Source: an uncultured Cellvibrio sp.
GTDB lineage: Bacteria; Pseudomonadota; Gammaproteobacteria; Pseudomonadales; Cellvibrionaceae
Assembly (NCBI GenBank): GCA_946482385.1
Contig: CAMLRI010000001.1
Span: 1-24,376 of the forward strand
Length of the DNA: 24,376 nucleotides
Direction: 5' to 3'
Shown: piece by piece, positions 9,407 to 17,040 of the stretch
Layout: every line of letters starts with the position of its first letter
Numbering within the stretch: position 1 is the first letter of the stretch
Translations under genes and position numbers: made by a program
Notes under the pieces: generated by a model
What the model saw: only the letters and a program-made list of their open reading frames with translations
Told to the model about the DNA's origin: nothing
Database searches by the model: none

Positions 9407-10903
9407 ATGTTGTTTCTTGGTATTGATGTTGGCAGCTCCTCGGTCAAGTTGTCGGTGGTGGATGGCAGCACAGGCAAAAGCCTGGGCGCCCTGGCCTATC
9501 CCGATACGGAATTGGCCATTGCCAGCCCCGCCCCCGGTTTTGCCGAGCAGGACCCCGACATCTGGTGGGATTGTGTGCGCCAGGGTTTTGCCCGCCTGGT
9601 GGCCCGCGGCGGCTTCGACCCCAAAGCCATAGGCGCCATAGGCATCTCCTACCAAATGCACGGCTTGGTGCTGGTGGATCAACAGCAGCAGGTGCTGCGC
9701 CCGGCAATTATCTGGTGCGACAGCCGCGCCGTGCCCCTGGGGGACGAGGCGCTCGCCAGCCTGGGGAGCGATTACTGCTTTGGTCACCTGCTTAATTCCC
9801 CCGGCAACTTCACCGCCGCCAAGCTGCGCTGGGTGCAGCTGCACCAGCCGCAGCTGTTTGCGCGCATCCACAAATTCATGTTGCCGGGCGATTTTATTGC
9901 GATGAAGTTGTCCGGCCAGATCAACACCACTGCGGCCGGCTTATCGGAAGCGGCGCTGTGGGATTTCCGCGAGCAGCGCGTCGCCCATGAGTTGTTGGCG
10001 CACTGGGGGATGGCGACCGACCTGGTGCCCGACCTGGTGCCCAGTTTTGGCGAGCAGGCCCAGGTGAGCGCCGCTGTAGCCGCCGAGTTGGGGCTTAAAG
10101 CCGGGGTAAGTATTTGCTACCGCGCCGGCGACCAGCCCAACAACGCGTTCAGCTTGAACGTATTGCAGCCAGGTGAAGTGGCCGCCACGGCCGGCACCTC
10201 TGGTGTGATCTACGGCGTAACCGACCAGTCAGCGGCCGATGTGCAATCCCGGGTGAACACCTTTGTCCATGTCACCAATACTCCCAGCCAGCCGCGCAAT
10301 GGGGTGCTGGTGTGTGTCAATGGCTGCGGCCGTTTGTATTCCTGGCTGCGCCAAACCCTCGCCGCTGCCGGCACAGCGCCGACTTATCCGCAGCTCAACG
10401 CCCTGGCGCAAGCGGTGCCGGTGGGTAGCGAGGGCCTGGTGTTCCATCCCTTTGGCAATGGTGCCGAGCGCATTTTCCAAAACCAAAACCCCGGCGCCCA
10501 GCTGCGCAACCTGGATTTCAACCGCCACGGCCTCGGCCATCTGGTGCGCGCCGCCCAGGAGGGCATTGTGTTTTCGCTCAACCAGGGGTTCGAGGTGCTC
10601 AAGTCCCTGGGGGGCAGCTGTGAGCTGGTGCGGGCCGGCAAGGGCAATTTGTTTTTAAGTGAGGTGTTTGCACAAACCTTTGCCAACACCACCCAGGCGG
10701 CGGTGGAGTTATTGGAAACCGATGGTGCCGAGGGCGCGGCTCGCGGCGCAGCTTTGGGTAAGGGGTATTACCGCGCGGCGAGTGAAGCCTTTGTGGGGCT
10801 GGCGCGCGCGGCCTTGATTGAACCCCAGCGGGATTCTGTGGCGCAGTATCAGGATGCCTACCAGGCCTGGGTAAAACTGCTGCCGTTAAATGAAATTTAT
10901 TGA
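9407..10903 (+). CDS. xylB: Xylulokinase XylB
   Basis: XylB phosphorylates D-xylulose to D-xylulose 5-phosphate, feeding the pentose phosphate pathway. The protein is a FGGY-family carbohydrate kinase of 498 residues. The N-terminal ATPase motif LGIDVGSSSVKLSVVDG is followed by the substrate-region stretch ISYQMHGLVLVD and by IIWCDSRA. The likely catalytic Asp242 lies in the AGDQPNNAFS segment, equivalent to the GGGDNA segment of E. coli XylB. GTSGVIYGV follows. The ATG at 9407 gives the standard MLFLGIDVG start; a GTG at 9359 would add 16 residues of unlike sequence. xylA follows after 25 nt, so the two form an operon. The order xylB-xylA is reversed relative to E. coli. Confidence 0.93.
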   Translation: MLFLGIDVGSSSVKLSVVDGSTGKSLGALAYPDTELAIASPAPGFAEQDPDIWWDCVRQGFARLVARGGFDPKAIGAIGISYQMHGLVLVDQQQQVLRPAIIWCDSRAVPLGDEALASLGSDYCFGHLLNSPGNFTAAKLRWVQLHQPQLFARIHKFMLPGDFIAMKLSGQINTTAAGLSEAALWDFREQRVAHELLAHWGMATDLVPDLVPSFGEQAQVSAAVAAELGLKAGVSICYRAGDQPNNAFSLNVLQPGEVAATAGTSGVIYGVTDQSAADVQSRVNTFVHVTNTPSQPRNGVLVCVNGCGRLYSWLRQTLAAAGTAPTYPQLNALAQAVPVGSEGLVFHPFGNGAERIFQNQNPGAQLRNLDFNRHGLGHLVRAAQEGIVFSLNQGFEVLKSLGGSCELVRAGKGNLFLSEVFAQTFANTTQAAVELLETDGAEGAARGAALGKGYYRAASEAFVGLARAALIEPQRDSVAQYQDAYQAWVKLLPLNEIY

Positions 10904-10928
10904 TTGTTGAAAAACCAAGGTGATTGTT

Positions 10929-12260
10929 ATGAGTATCGTTCTGGGTAGCAAAGAATACTTCCCCGGCATAGGCAAAATTGGCTACGAGGGCGCGGACTCC
11001 GACAACCCGCTGGCCTTTAAGTATTACGATGAAAACCGTGTGGTTGCCGGTAAAACCATGAAGGAACATTTCAAGTTTGCCGTGTGTTATTGGCACACTT
11101 TCTGTGGCGCTGGCCACGACCCCTTTGGCCCGGGCACCAAGGTATTTCCCTGGGCTGCAACCAGCGATGTGGTGGCGCGCGCGCGGGAAAAAATGGATGC
11201 CGCTTTTGAATTTATCACCAAGTTGGGCGTGCCCTATTACTGCTTCCACGACATCGACCTGATTGACGAAGGCAGCAGCCGCGCGGAAACCTCCAAGCGC
11301 CTGCAAACCATCGTGGAATACGCCAAGGCCAAGCAGCAGGCTTCCGGTGTGAAATTGTTGTGGGGCACCGCCAACCTGTTTTCCAACCCGCGCTACATGA
11401 ATGGCGCTTCCACCAATCCGGATTTCAATGTGCTGGCCTATGCCGGTGCGCAATTGAAAGACGCGCTGGATGCCACCATCGCCCTGGACGGCGAAAACTA
11501 TGTGTTCTGGGGCGGCCGCGAAGGCTATATGAGCCTGCTCAACACCGATATGAAACGCGAGCAGGAGCACATGGCGCGCTTCCTGACTATGGCGCGCGAC
11601 TATGCCCGCGCCCAGGGTTTTAAAGGCACTTTCTTTATCGAACCCAAACCCATGGAACCCTCCAAGCACCAATACGATTTTGATGCGGCCACCGTGATCG
11701 GCTTTTTGCGTCACCACGGTTTGGATAAGGATTTCAAATTAAACCTGGAAACCAACCACGCCACCCTCGCCGGCCACACTATGTGCCACGACATGCAGGT
11801 GGCTGCCGATGCCGGCATGTTGGGCTCCATCGACGCCAACCGCGGCGATTACCAAAACGCCTGGGATACCGACCAGTTCCCCATGAATATCAACGAAACT
11901 GTGGAGATGATGCTGGTGCTGCTGCGCAGTGGCGGCCTGCAGGGCGGTGGCGTTAACTTTGATGCGAAAGCGCGCCGCAATTCGCCCGATCCGGTGGATC
12001 TGTTCTACGGCCATATCGGCGGCATGGATACCTTTGCCCGCGCCCTGTTGATTGCCGACAACCTGTTGCAGCAATCGCCGCTGGAAAGCCTGCGCCGCGA
12101 GCGCTACAGCAGTTTTGATGCGGGCAATGGCAAAGCCTTTGAAGAGGGCAAATTAAGCCTGGAGCAGCTGGCGCAATTGGGTAACAGCAACGGCGAAGTG
12201 CAGCTGACCAGCGGCCGCCAGGAGCTTTACGAAAATATTATCAACCGCTACATCCGTTAA
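10929..12260 (+). CDS. xylA: Xylose isomerase XylA
   Basis: XylA converts D-xylose to D-xylulose using divalent metal ions. The protein has 443 residues, the length of class II xylose isomerases. The catalytic segment YCFHDIDL contains His107 and Asp110. Metal ligands are visible in [17 protein letters not shown], in [18 protein letters not shown] (Glu, His) and in [20 protein letters not shown] (three Asp). The ATG at 10929 is preceded by AAGGTG with 8-nt spacing; a GTG nine bases upstream is less likely. A strong terminator follows 35 nt after the stop. Identification is secure. Confidence 0.97.
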   Translation: MSIVLGSKEYFPGIGKIGYEGADSDNPLAFKYYDENRVVAGKTMKEHFKFAVCYWHTFCGAGHDPFGPGTKVFPWAATSDVVARAREKMDAAFEFITKLGVPYYCFHDIDLIDEGSSRAETSKRLQTIVEYAKAKQQASGVKLLWGTANLFSNPRYMNGASTNPDFNVLAYAGAQLKDALDATIALDGENYVFWGGREGYMSLLNTDMKREQEHMARFLTMARDYARAQGFKGTFFIEPKPMEPSKHQYDFDAATVIGFLRHHGLDKDFKLNLETNHATLAGHTMCHDMQVAADAGMLGSIDANRGDYQNAWDTDQFPMNINETVEMMLVLLRSGGLQGGGVNFDAKARRNSPDPVDLFYGHIGGMDTFARALLIADNLLQQSPLESLRRERYSSFDAGNGKAFEEGKLSLEQLAQLGNSNGEVQLTSGRQELYENIINRYIR

Positions 12261-12295
12261 TTTTTTCTCTCGCGTTTTATCTAGCAAAGCCTGTT

Positions 12296-12325
12296 GCCGC
12301 TGCAGTTATCTGCAGCGGCTTTTTT
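12296..12325 (+). terminator. Rho-independent terminator of xylBA
   Basis: GCCGCTGCAG (12296-12305) and CTGCAGCGGC (12310-12319) form a perfect 10-bp stem with the loop TTAT, followed by six T residues. It closes the xylB-xylA operon. Confidence 0.92.
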
Positions 12326-12431
12326 ATTTATGGCGCTGCGGGTTGTTTTTAAGGTGGCGCAAATCTTTTATGCTGTGCCCCCGCCAGGTTTTTTTGCGCG
12401 GCGGGTATCTATTCAAAAATAAAGGGAAAGC

Positions 12432-13985
12432 ATGATGCTAAAGCGTAGTTGGGTAGTGTGTATGGTTGCCGGCCTGGTTGCCTGCGGTGGTGGGGGTGGC
12501 GGCTCCAAGCTGGACGCCTATGACGACGATTGGCGCCCGGGGGTATACAAACCGGCGGAGGACTTTATCAACCAGTGCGAAAACCCCCGCTCGGGGCGCA
12601 GCCCGCACACCAACCAGCGCTACCCGGATCGCCAGGGCAGTTACCGGGATGAAAACAATTTCCTGCGCTCCTGGAGCAATGACACCTACCTTTGGTACCT
12701 CGAACTGCCCGACCTTAATCCGGCGGCTTATCGCGATACCCTCGAGTATTTCGATAAATTGAAAACCGACGCCATAACCAGCACCGGTGCCGAAAAAGAC
12801 CGTTTCCACTTTACCTATGACTCGGACGACTGGGAGGCCTTGTCGGGTAGCGGTATTAGCTACGGCTATGGCATGGAGCTGGTGTTTGTGCGCAACACCC
12901 CGCCGCGCGAATTGCGCGTCGCCTACACCCAGCCCGGCTCGCCGGCCGCCTTGGCGGGCGTAGTGCGCGGCAGCCAAATTGTGCAGGTGGATGGGGTGGA
13001 TTTGGTTAACACCAATTCCTCCAGTGGTATAGATACGCTCAATGATGGCCTGTTTCCCGATACCCAGGGCGAAGCGCACAGTTTTCGCTTTCAATTGCCG
13101 GCTGGCGGCAGCCAAAACCTGGTGCTGCAATCGGCCCAGGTGACCAGCGTGCCAGTGCAGCAGGTGAAAACCATCCAAACCGATAGCGGCAAGGTGGGCT
13201 ATTTCGCTTTTCACGATCATATAGCCCCGGCCGAGCTGCAGCTGCGCGATGCTGTAGCGCAATTGCAGGGGGAATCCATCAGCGATTTGATTATCGACCT
13301 GCGCTACAACGGCGGTGGCTACCTGGCCATTGCCAGCCAGCTGGCTTACATGATTGCCGGCAGCAGCGCCACCCAGGGCAAAACCTTTGAGCTGATGCAG
13401 TTCAACGACAAGCATCGCACCTACAACCCTATCACCGGTGAACGCCTGGGGCCGGACCCTTTTTACGACACTGGCCTGGGTTTTAGTTTGAGTGCGGGCA
13501 TGGCCCTGCCAGCCCTTAACCTGGAGCGGGTGTTTGTGCTGGCCGGGAATGACACCTGCTCTGCCAGCGAGGCGCTGATCAACGGCCTGCGCGGAGTGGA
13601 TGTGGAAGTGATCCTGATCGGTGAAACCACCTGCGGCAAACCCTATGGTTTTTACGCCCAGCCCAACTGCGGCACCACCTATTTCACCGTGCAGTTTCGC
13701 GGCGTCAACGCCAAAAACTTTGGCGATTACAGCGATGGTTTTGTGCCCAGTGGCAGCGATAACGGCTTAAGCCGGGTGCGCGGTTGCCAGGTGGCAGATG
13801 ACTACCTGCACGCCCTGGGGGATGCCAATGAGGCGCGCCTGGCGGCGGCGCTGTACTATCGCGCCAATGGCAGCTGCCCAGCCACCAGCCTGGCGCAGGC
13901 CAGCCAGAAGCCGGCAGCAACAGCCGGGCGCGCGCGTTTGGTTAAACCGGAAGCCTTGCGCAACGCCTGGGGTGGCCGCCCTTAA
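12432..13985 (+). CDS. S41-family serine protease lipoprotein with PDZ domain
   Basis: This 517-residue protein is a C-terminal-processing-type (S41) peptidase predicted to be a lipoprotein. A signal peptide ends in the lipobox LVAC with Cys18, followed by a flexible GGGGGGS stretch. A PDZ-like segment (YTQPGSPAALAGVVRGSQIVQVDG) lies near residues 160-192. The protease core has LIIDLRYNGGGY, then TCSASEALINGL with the probable nucleophile Ser379, and GETTCGKPYGF with the probable general base Lys403. The Ser-Lys spacing of 24 is close to that of known CtpA/Tsp enzymes. Cysteines at 376, 401 and nearby could form disulfides in the periplasm or at the cell surface. The gene stands alone after xylBA. 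Its substrate is unknown. Confidence 0.88.
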   Translation: MMLKRSWVVCMVAGLVACGGGGGGSKLDAYDDDWRPGVYKPAEDFINQCENPRSGRSPHTNQRYPDRQGSYRDENNFLRSWSNDTYLWYLELPDLNPAAYRDTLEYFDKLKTDAITSTGAEKDRFHFTYDSDDWEALSGSGISYGYGMELVFVRNTPPRELRVAYTQPGSPAALAGVVRGSQIVQVDGVDLVNTNSSSGIDTLNDGLFPDTQGEAHSFRFQLPAGGSQNLVLQSAQVTSVPVQQVKTIQTDSGKVGYFAFHDHIAPAELQLRDAVAQLQGESISDLIIDLRYNGGGYLAIASQLAYMIAGSSATQGKTFELMQFNDKHRTYNPITGERLGPDPFYDTGLGFSLSAGMALPALNLERVFVLAGNDTCSASEALINGLRGVDVEVILIGETTCGKPYGFYAQPNCGTTYFTVQFRGVNAKNFGDYSDGFVPSGSDNGLSRVRGCQVADDYLHALGDANEARLAAALYYRANGSCPATSLAQASQKPAATAGRARLVKPEALRNAWGGRP

Positions 13986-14009
13986 CAGGGTGCAGCTGAA
14001 ACAGGGAAT

Positions 14010-14738
14010 TTAGCCTTCGTGATTGGCGGGTTCGCCCGCCAGCTGGCGGCTAGGGCAGTTGAGGAATTGCGAGCGGCTCAGCCACTGGGGGTCGGGGTAG
14101 TAGGAAAACAGGAATTGCTCACCCTTGATGGTATCTATCACTTTTTTGGCGATGCCAGCATTCACTGCCGGGCAGCCCCAACTGCGGCCCAATCGGCCAA
14201 ATTTGCGAATATGTCCCTGGTTCACATAGGGCGCGCCGTGAAACACTATGGCGCGCTCCATGGCCTTGTCGTTAAAGCCCTGTTCCAATCCCTCCATTCG
14301 CAGTGAATAGCCGTTAGCGCCCACGTAGGGCTCCTTGGTGAGGAACAGCCCCAGGCTGGTTTGGCGGCTGCCGTAGGTGTTGGAAAAGTGTTCGGCGTAG
14401 TTTTCGCCAGTGTTCATACCGTGGGCGACCAGCTCGCGGAATAGCAGTGTGCCTTTGCTCAGGTCGAACACCCACAGGCGCGGCTGGGTGGAAGCCAGGG
14501 AGTAGTCGATCAGGGTGAGGTTGCGCGCCGGGCTAAGCCCCTGGCTAAGGGCGCAGTTAAGGGCAGTCAGGCCCAGGCGCAGCACTTTGGGGTTGAGGTC
14601 GGGGGCGGCTTGTTGCAGCCGATCAAGCAGGGGTTGTTGAGCTTGCTTGAGGTTTTTGCTGGGGGCTGCCAGGGCAGTCACCGAAGCAGTTAATAGCGCC
14701 AATAAAAACATGGCCAAGGTAAAAGGCTTGCTGAACAT
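14010..14738 (-). CDS. Secreted L,D-transpeptidase catalytic-domain protein (YkuD_2 family)
   Basis: This 242-residue exported protein belongs to the murein L,D-transpeptidase catalytic-domain family (YkuD_2). A signal peptide with hydrophobic core TLAMFLLALLTASVTALAA ends near residue 25. The catalytic signature is intact: an HGAPYV strand, followed by FGRLGRSWGCPAV, in which the Cys is the nucleophile and His and Arg are the partners. Upstream, IDYSLASTQPRLWVFDL and HGMNTG are typical of the family. Family members are thought to act on peptidoglycan in the periplasm, but the exact reaction is not defined. It is divergent from a second L,D-transpeptidase gene across a 208-bp gap. Confidence 0.87.
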   Translation of the reverse strand: MFSKPFTLAMFLLALLTASVTALAAPSKNLKQAQQPLLDRLQQAAPDLNPKVLRLGLTALNCALSQGLSPARNLTLIDYSLASTQPRLWVFDLSKGTLLFRELVAHGMNTGENYAEHFSNTYGSRQTSLGLFLTKEPYVGANGYSLRMEGLEQGFNDKAMERAIVFHGAPYVNQGHIRKFGRLGRSWGCPAVNAGIAKKVIDTIKGEQFLFSYYPDPQWLSRSQFLNCPSRQLAGEPANHEG

Positions 14739-14798
14739 AGGATTATCCCGGTCTTAACGCACGGCTGGGTTATTCGTAGTTGCAGCGGCCTTGCTGGT

Positions 14799-14814
14799 AT
14801 CTGGCGAGCCAGAT
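14799..14814. promoter_or_regulatory. Inverted repeat between the divergent L,D-transpeptidase genes
   Basis: ATCTGGC (14799-14805) and GCCAGAT (14808-14814) are perfect 7-bp arms around GA. The site lies in the shared promoter region, 61 bp from the minus-strand gene and 133 bp from the plus-strand gene. A protein-binding site is possible; no known consensus was recognised. Confidence 0.3.
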
Positions 14815-14946
14815 GGTAATCATTAACGACACTTGATCCGGTCGCCTAAAAAGCGGCCAGGGGTTGATGCTAACATTGAGTGTAAGCACAGACAAAGCCC
14901 CCAGGGGCGAAACTCCGCAGTTTGTGAGGTGGTTGAGGTGAATAGG

Positions 14947-16920
14947 ATGACTTTGTTAGGGAGAAGGATGCCCGGCGTTATAACCGGAAGTTATGGGCTG
15001 CCAATACGGGTATTGGCGCTGTGGCTGGTATTGGCATTATGGATGGCCGCGGCCCACGCCATGGCGCCCAGGCCGTCACCCCAGCGCGGCCTGGATATGC
15101 AACTGGAATTGCGCGACTACCTGGAGGCGCACTTTGCCCTGGCGGCGGAGGCGGCACAGCCAGGCCAGTTTGGCGCCCTGGCGGAGTTCTACCGCCTGCG
15201 CGACTACCGCCCGGCATGGCAATCGCCGGCCGTCCTGGCGGCGCTGCTTGATGCCCTGGCCAGCCTGGAGGCCGATGGCCTCAATCCCGAAGACTATCAG
15301 CTAAGCCAGCTGCGCCTGGCGCCGCCGCTGTTGGGTGATAATTCCCCCGAAGCCCTGCCGCTGCGCCTGGCCGATGAGCTAAAAGCCAGCAGCGCTTACC
15401 TGCGCGCCCTTTACCACCTGTACAACGGCAAGGTGGATGGCGACAGCCTGCAACCCCGCTGGCAGTTTGACTGGCAAGCCCTAGCCCCGGAGCCGCTGCG
15501 CCAGCAATTGCTGGCCGCTGCCGATACAGGCCAGCCGGCCCAGGCATTTACCCTGATGCGCCCCCAGCACCCGATTTACGAGGGGTTGCGGCGCGGCCTG
15601 CAGCAGTATCGGCAATTGCAAGCGCTGGGTGGTTGGCCGAGCCTGGCTGCCGGCCCCACCCTTAAACCCTGCGCTATAGATCCCCAGGTGGCTGTGCTGC
15701 GCCGTCGCCTGGCCGTTAGCGGTGAATACCTGCCCCCGGTAGAGGCTGTTATCCCCCCCGAAGCGGGTTCGCCCTGGCCGGAACCCATCCAGCGCTGTAT
15801 CGACCTGCAGGCGCGATTGGCCAGCTCAAGCGCGGCCAGCAGCAGTGTGGGTGCGGCCTTCTCGGCGTCGGAAGCGGAGGCTGCAGCGCCTGGGGCTGAG
15901 CTGGCCAGTGAGGTGGGTATGGCAGGTGAAGCGCAAGTGGATAACGCCCATGAAGCCCTGTTGGCGGCTGAGGCAGCGGCGGTATCCCAGGCATCCCAAG
16001 TATCCTCGGCCAGCAGTTCAGTGCCCCGCGCCATCAACCCGGATGAGGTGTTCGACGAGCAGCTGGTGGCGGCGGTAAAAACCTTCCAGCGCGAGCAATA
16101 CCTGGAGCCGGATGGCGCCGTAGGGGCGGCCACCCGCGCCGCGCTCAATATTTCGGTGGAGCAACGCCTGGAGCAGATACGCGCCAACCTCGACCGCGCC
16201 CGGGGCCTGCTGCACAGCCTGCCGGATACCATGCTGCTGGTGGATCTGGCCGGCTACAAGATCACCTACTTCAAGGCGGGCGAACCCATCTGGCGCGCGC
16301 GGGTGCAGGTGGGCATGTCCTACCGCACCTCGCCGGTGTTCCGCTCAGCGGTCAATATCGTCACCCTCAACCCCACCTGGACAGTGCCGCCCACCATACT
16401 GCGCCAAGACATACTGCCCAAGCTGCGCCAGGGCGACCTGGCTTACCTGCGCGACAACAATATCCGCGTGCTCGATGGCCTGGGCCAGGAGCTGGACCCG
16501 GCCCAGGTCGACTGGCACAAGCCGGGCAACATTACCCTGCGTCAGGATGCCGGCCCCAAGGCGGCCCTGGGCAAAGCGGTAATCCGCTTCCCCAACCCCC
16601 ACTCGGTGTACCTGCACGACACCCCCCACCAGCGCTTGTTTGAAAAAAGCCAGCGCGCCTTTAGCTCCGGTTGTATCCGGGTGGAGCGGGCCCTGGAGCT
16701 GGTGCAGCTGCTGTTGGCGGACACCCCCGGTTGGGACGCCGCCGCCCTGCAAAAGGCCCTGGCCAAGGGCGACACCCGCAACCTGCGCCTGGCTGGCTCT
16801 GTGCCCATCTTGCTGGCGTATTGGACAGTCGATGTGCTGGATGAGCAAAAACTGGTGTTCAAGCCGGATATTTATGCCCGCGACCGGGCACTGTTGGCGG
16901 CGCTCGACCAACCCCATTAA
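14947..16920 (+). CDS. Murein L,D-transpeptidase, YcbB/LdtD-like
   Basis: This is a periplasmic L,D-transpeptidase of the YcbB/LdtD type, an enzyme class that forms 3-3 cross-links in peptidoglycan and can bypass penicillin-binding proteins. With the start at 14947 it has 657 residues. A signal peptide (LPIRVLALWLVLALWMAAAHA) lies at about residues 18-38. The N-terminal scaffold domain contains FYRLRDYRPAW. A peptidoglycan-binding domain has the VAAVKTFQREQYLEPDGAVG segment, and the C-terminal YkuD domain has LHDTP and the catalytic SSGCIRV. An Ala/Ser/Glu-rich stretch of about 80-100 residues (nt ~15810-16050) interrupts the region between the two halves of the peptidoglycan-binding domain. 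The ATG at 14947 has GAGGTG 6 nt upstream. An ATG at 14968 behind AGGGAGAAGG is an alternative start; the frame also remains open upstream to a TTG at 14833, which is unlikely. Confidence 0.9.
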   Translation: MTLLGRRMPGVITGSYGLPIRVLALWLVLALWMAAAHAMAPRPSPQRGLDMQLELRDYLEAHFALAAEAAQPGQFGALAEFYRLRDYRPAWQSPAVLAALLDALASLEADGLNPEDYQLSQLRLAPPLLGDNSPEALPLRLADELKASSAYLRALYHLYNGKVDGDSLQPRWQFDWQALAPEPLRQQLLAAADTGQPAQAFTLMRPQHPIYEGLRRGLQQYRQLQALGGWPSLAAGPTLKPCAIDPQVAVLRRRLAVSGEYLPPVEAVIPPEAGSPWPEPIQRCIDLQARLASSSAASSSVGAAFSASEAEAAAPGAELASEVGMAGEAQVDNAHEALLAAEAAAVSQASQVSSASSSVPRAINPDEVFDEQLVAAVKTFQREQYLEPDGAVGAATRAALNISVEQRLEQIRANLDRARGLLHSLPDTMLLVDLAGYKITYFKAGEPIWRARVQVGMSYRTSPVFRSAVNIVTLNPTWTVPPTILRQDILPKLRQGDLAYLRDNNIRVLDGLGQELDPAQVDWHKPGNITLRQDAGPKAALGKAVIRFPNPHSVYLHDTPHQRLFEKSQRAFSSGCIRVERALELVQLLLADTPGWDAAALQKALAKGDTRNLRLAGSVPILLAYWTVDVLDEQKLVFKPDIYARDRALLAALDQPH

Positions 16921-16940
16921 GGCGGTGGATTATTTTGGTG

Positions 16941-16962
16941 CGCGCAATTTGTAATTTGCGCG
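16941..16962. repeat. Inverted repeat 3' of the YcbB-like gene
   Basis: CGCGCAA (16941-16947) and TTGCGCG (16956-16962) can form a 7-bp stem with an 8-nt AT-rich loop. No T run follows, so it is a poor terminator, and read-through into the tubulin-like gene is plausible. Confidence 0.3.
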
Positions 16963-16989
16963 ACAGCTGGCTAGCGTTAGTAGGTTCAG

Positions 16990-17001
16990 CCTGTATACAG
17001 G
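16990..17001. promoter_or_regulatory. Palindrome upstream of the tubulin-like gene
   Basis: CCTGTATACAGG is a perfect 12-bp palindrome ending 39 bp before the start codon. It also lies inside a looser AGCCT...AGGCT repeat. It could be an operator for the downstream gene. It contains CTGT and ACAG half-sites, but they are too close together for a LexA box. Confidence 0.3.
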
Positions 17002-17040
17002 TTTAGGCTCCAATAACTACTCGCGCAGAGGACGCAGTCC

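Noticed and set aside
10599..11717. A 372-codon open frame on the minus strand opposite xylB/xylA
   Set aside because: It spans the junction of two well-supported plus-strand genes and shows no protein signature.
16990..17001. LexA (SOS) box upstream of the tubulin-like gene
   Set aside because: The half-sites CTGT and ACAG are separated by 2 bp, whereas gammaproteobacterial LexA boxes have 8 bp between them.
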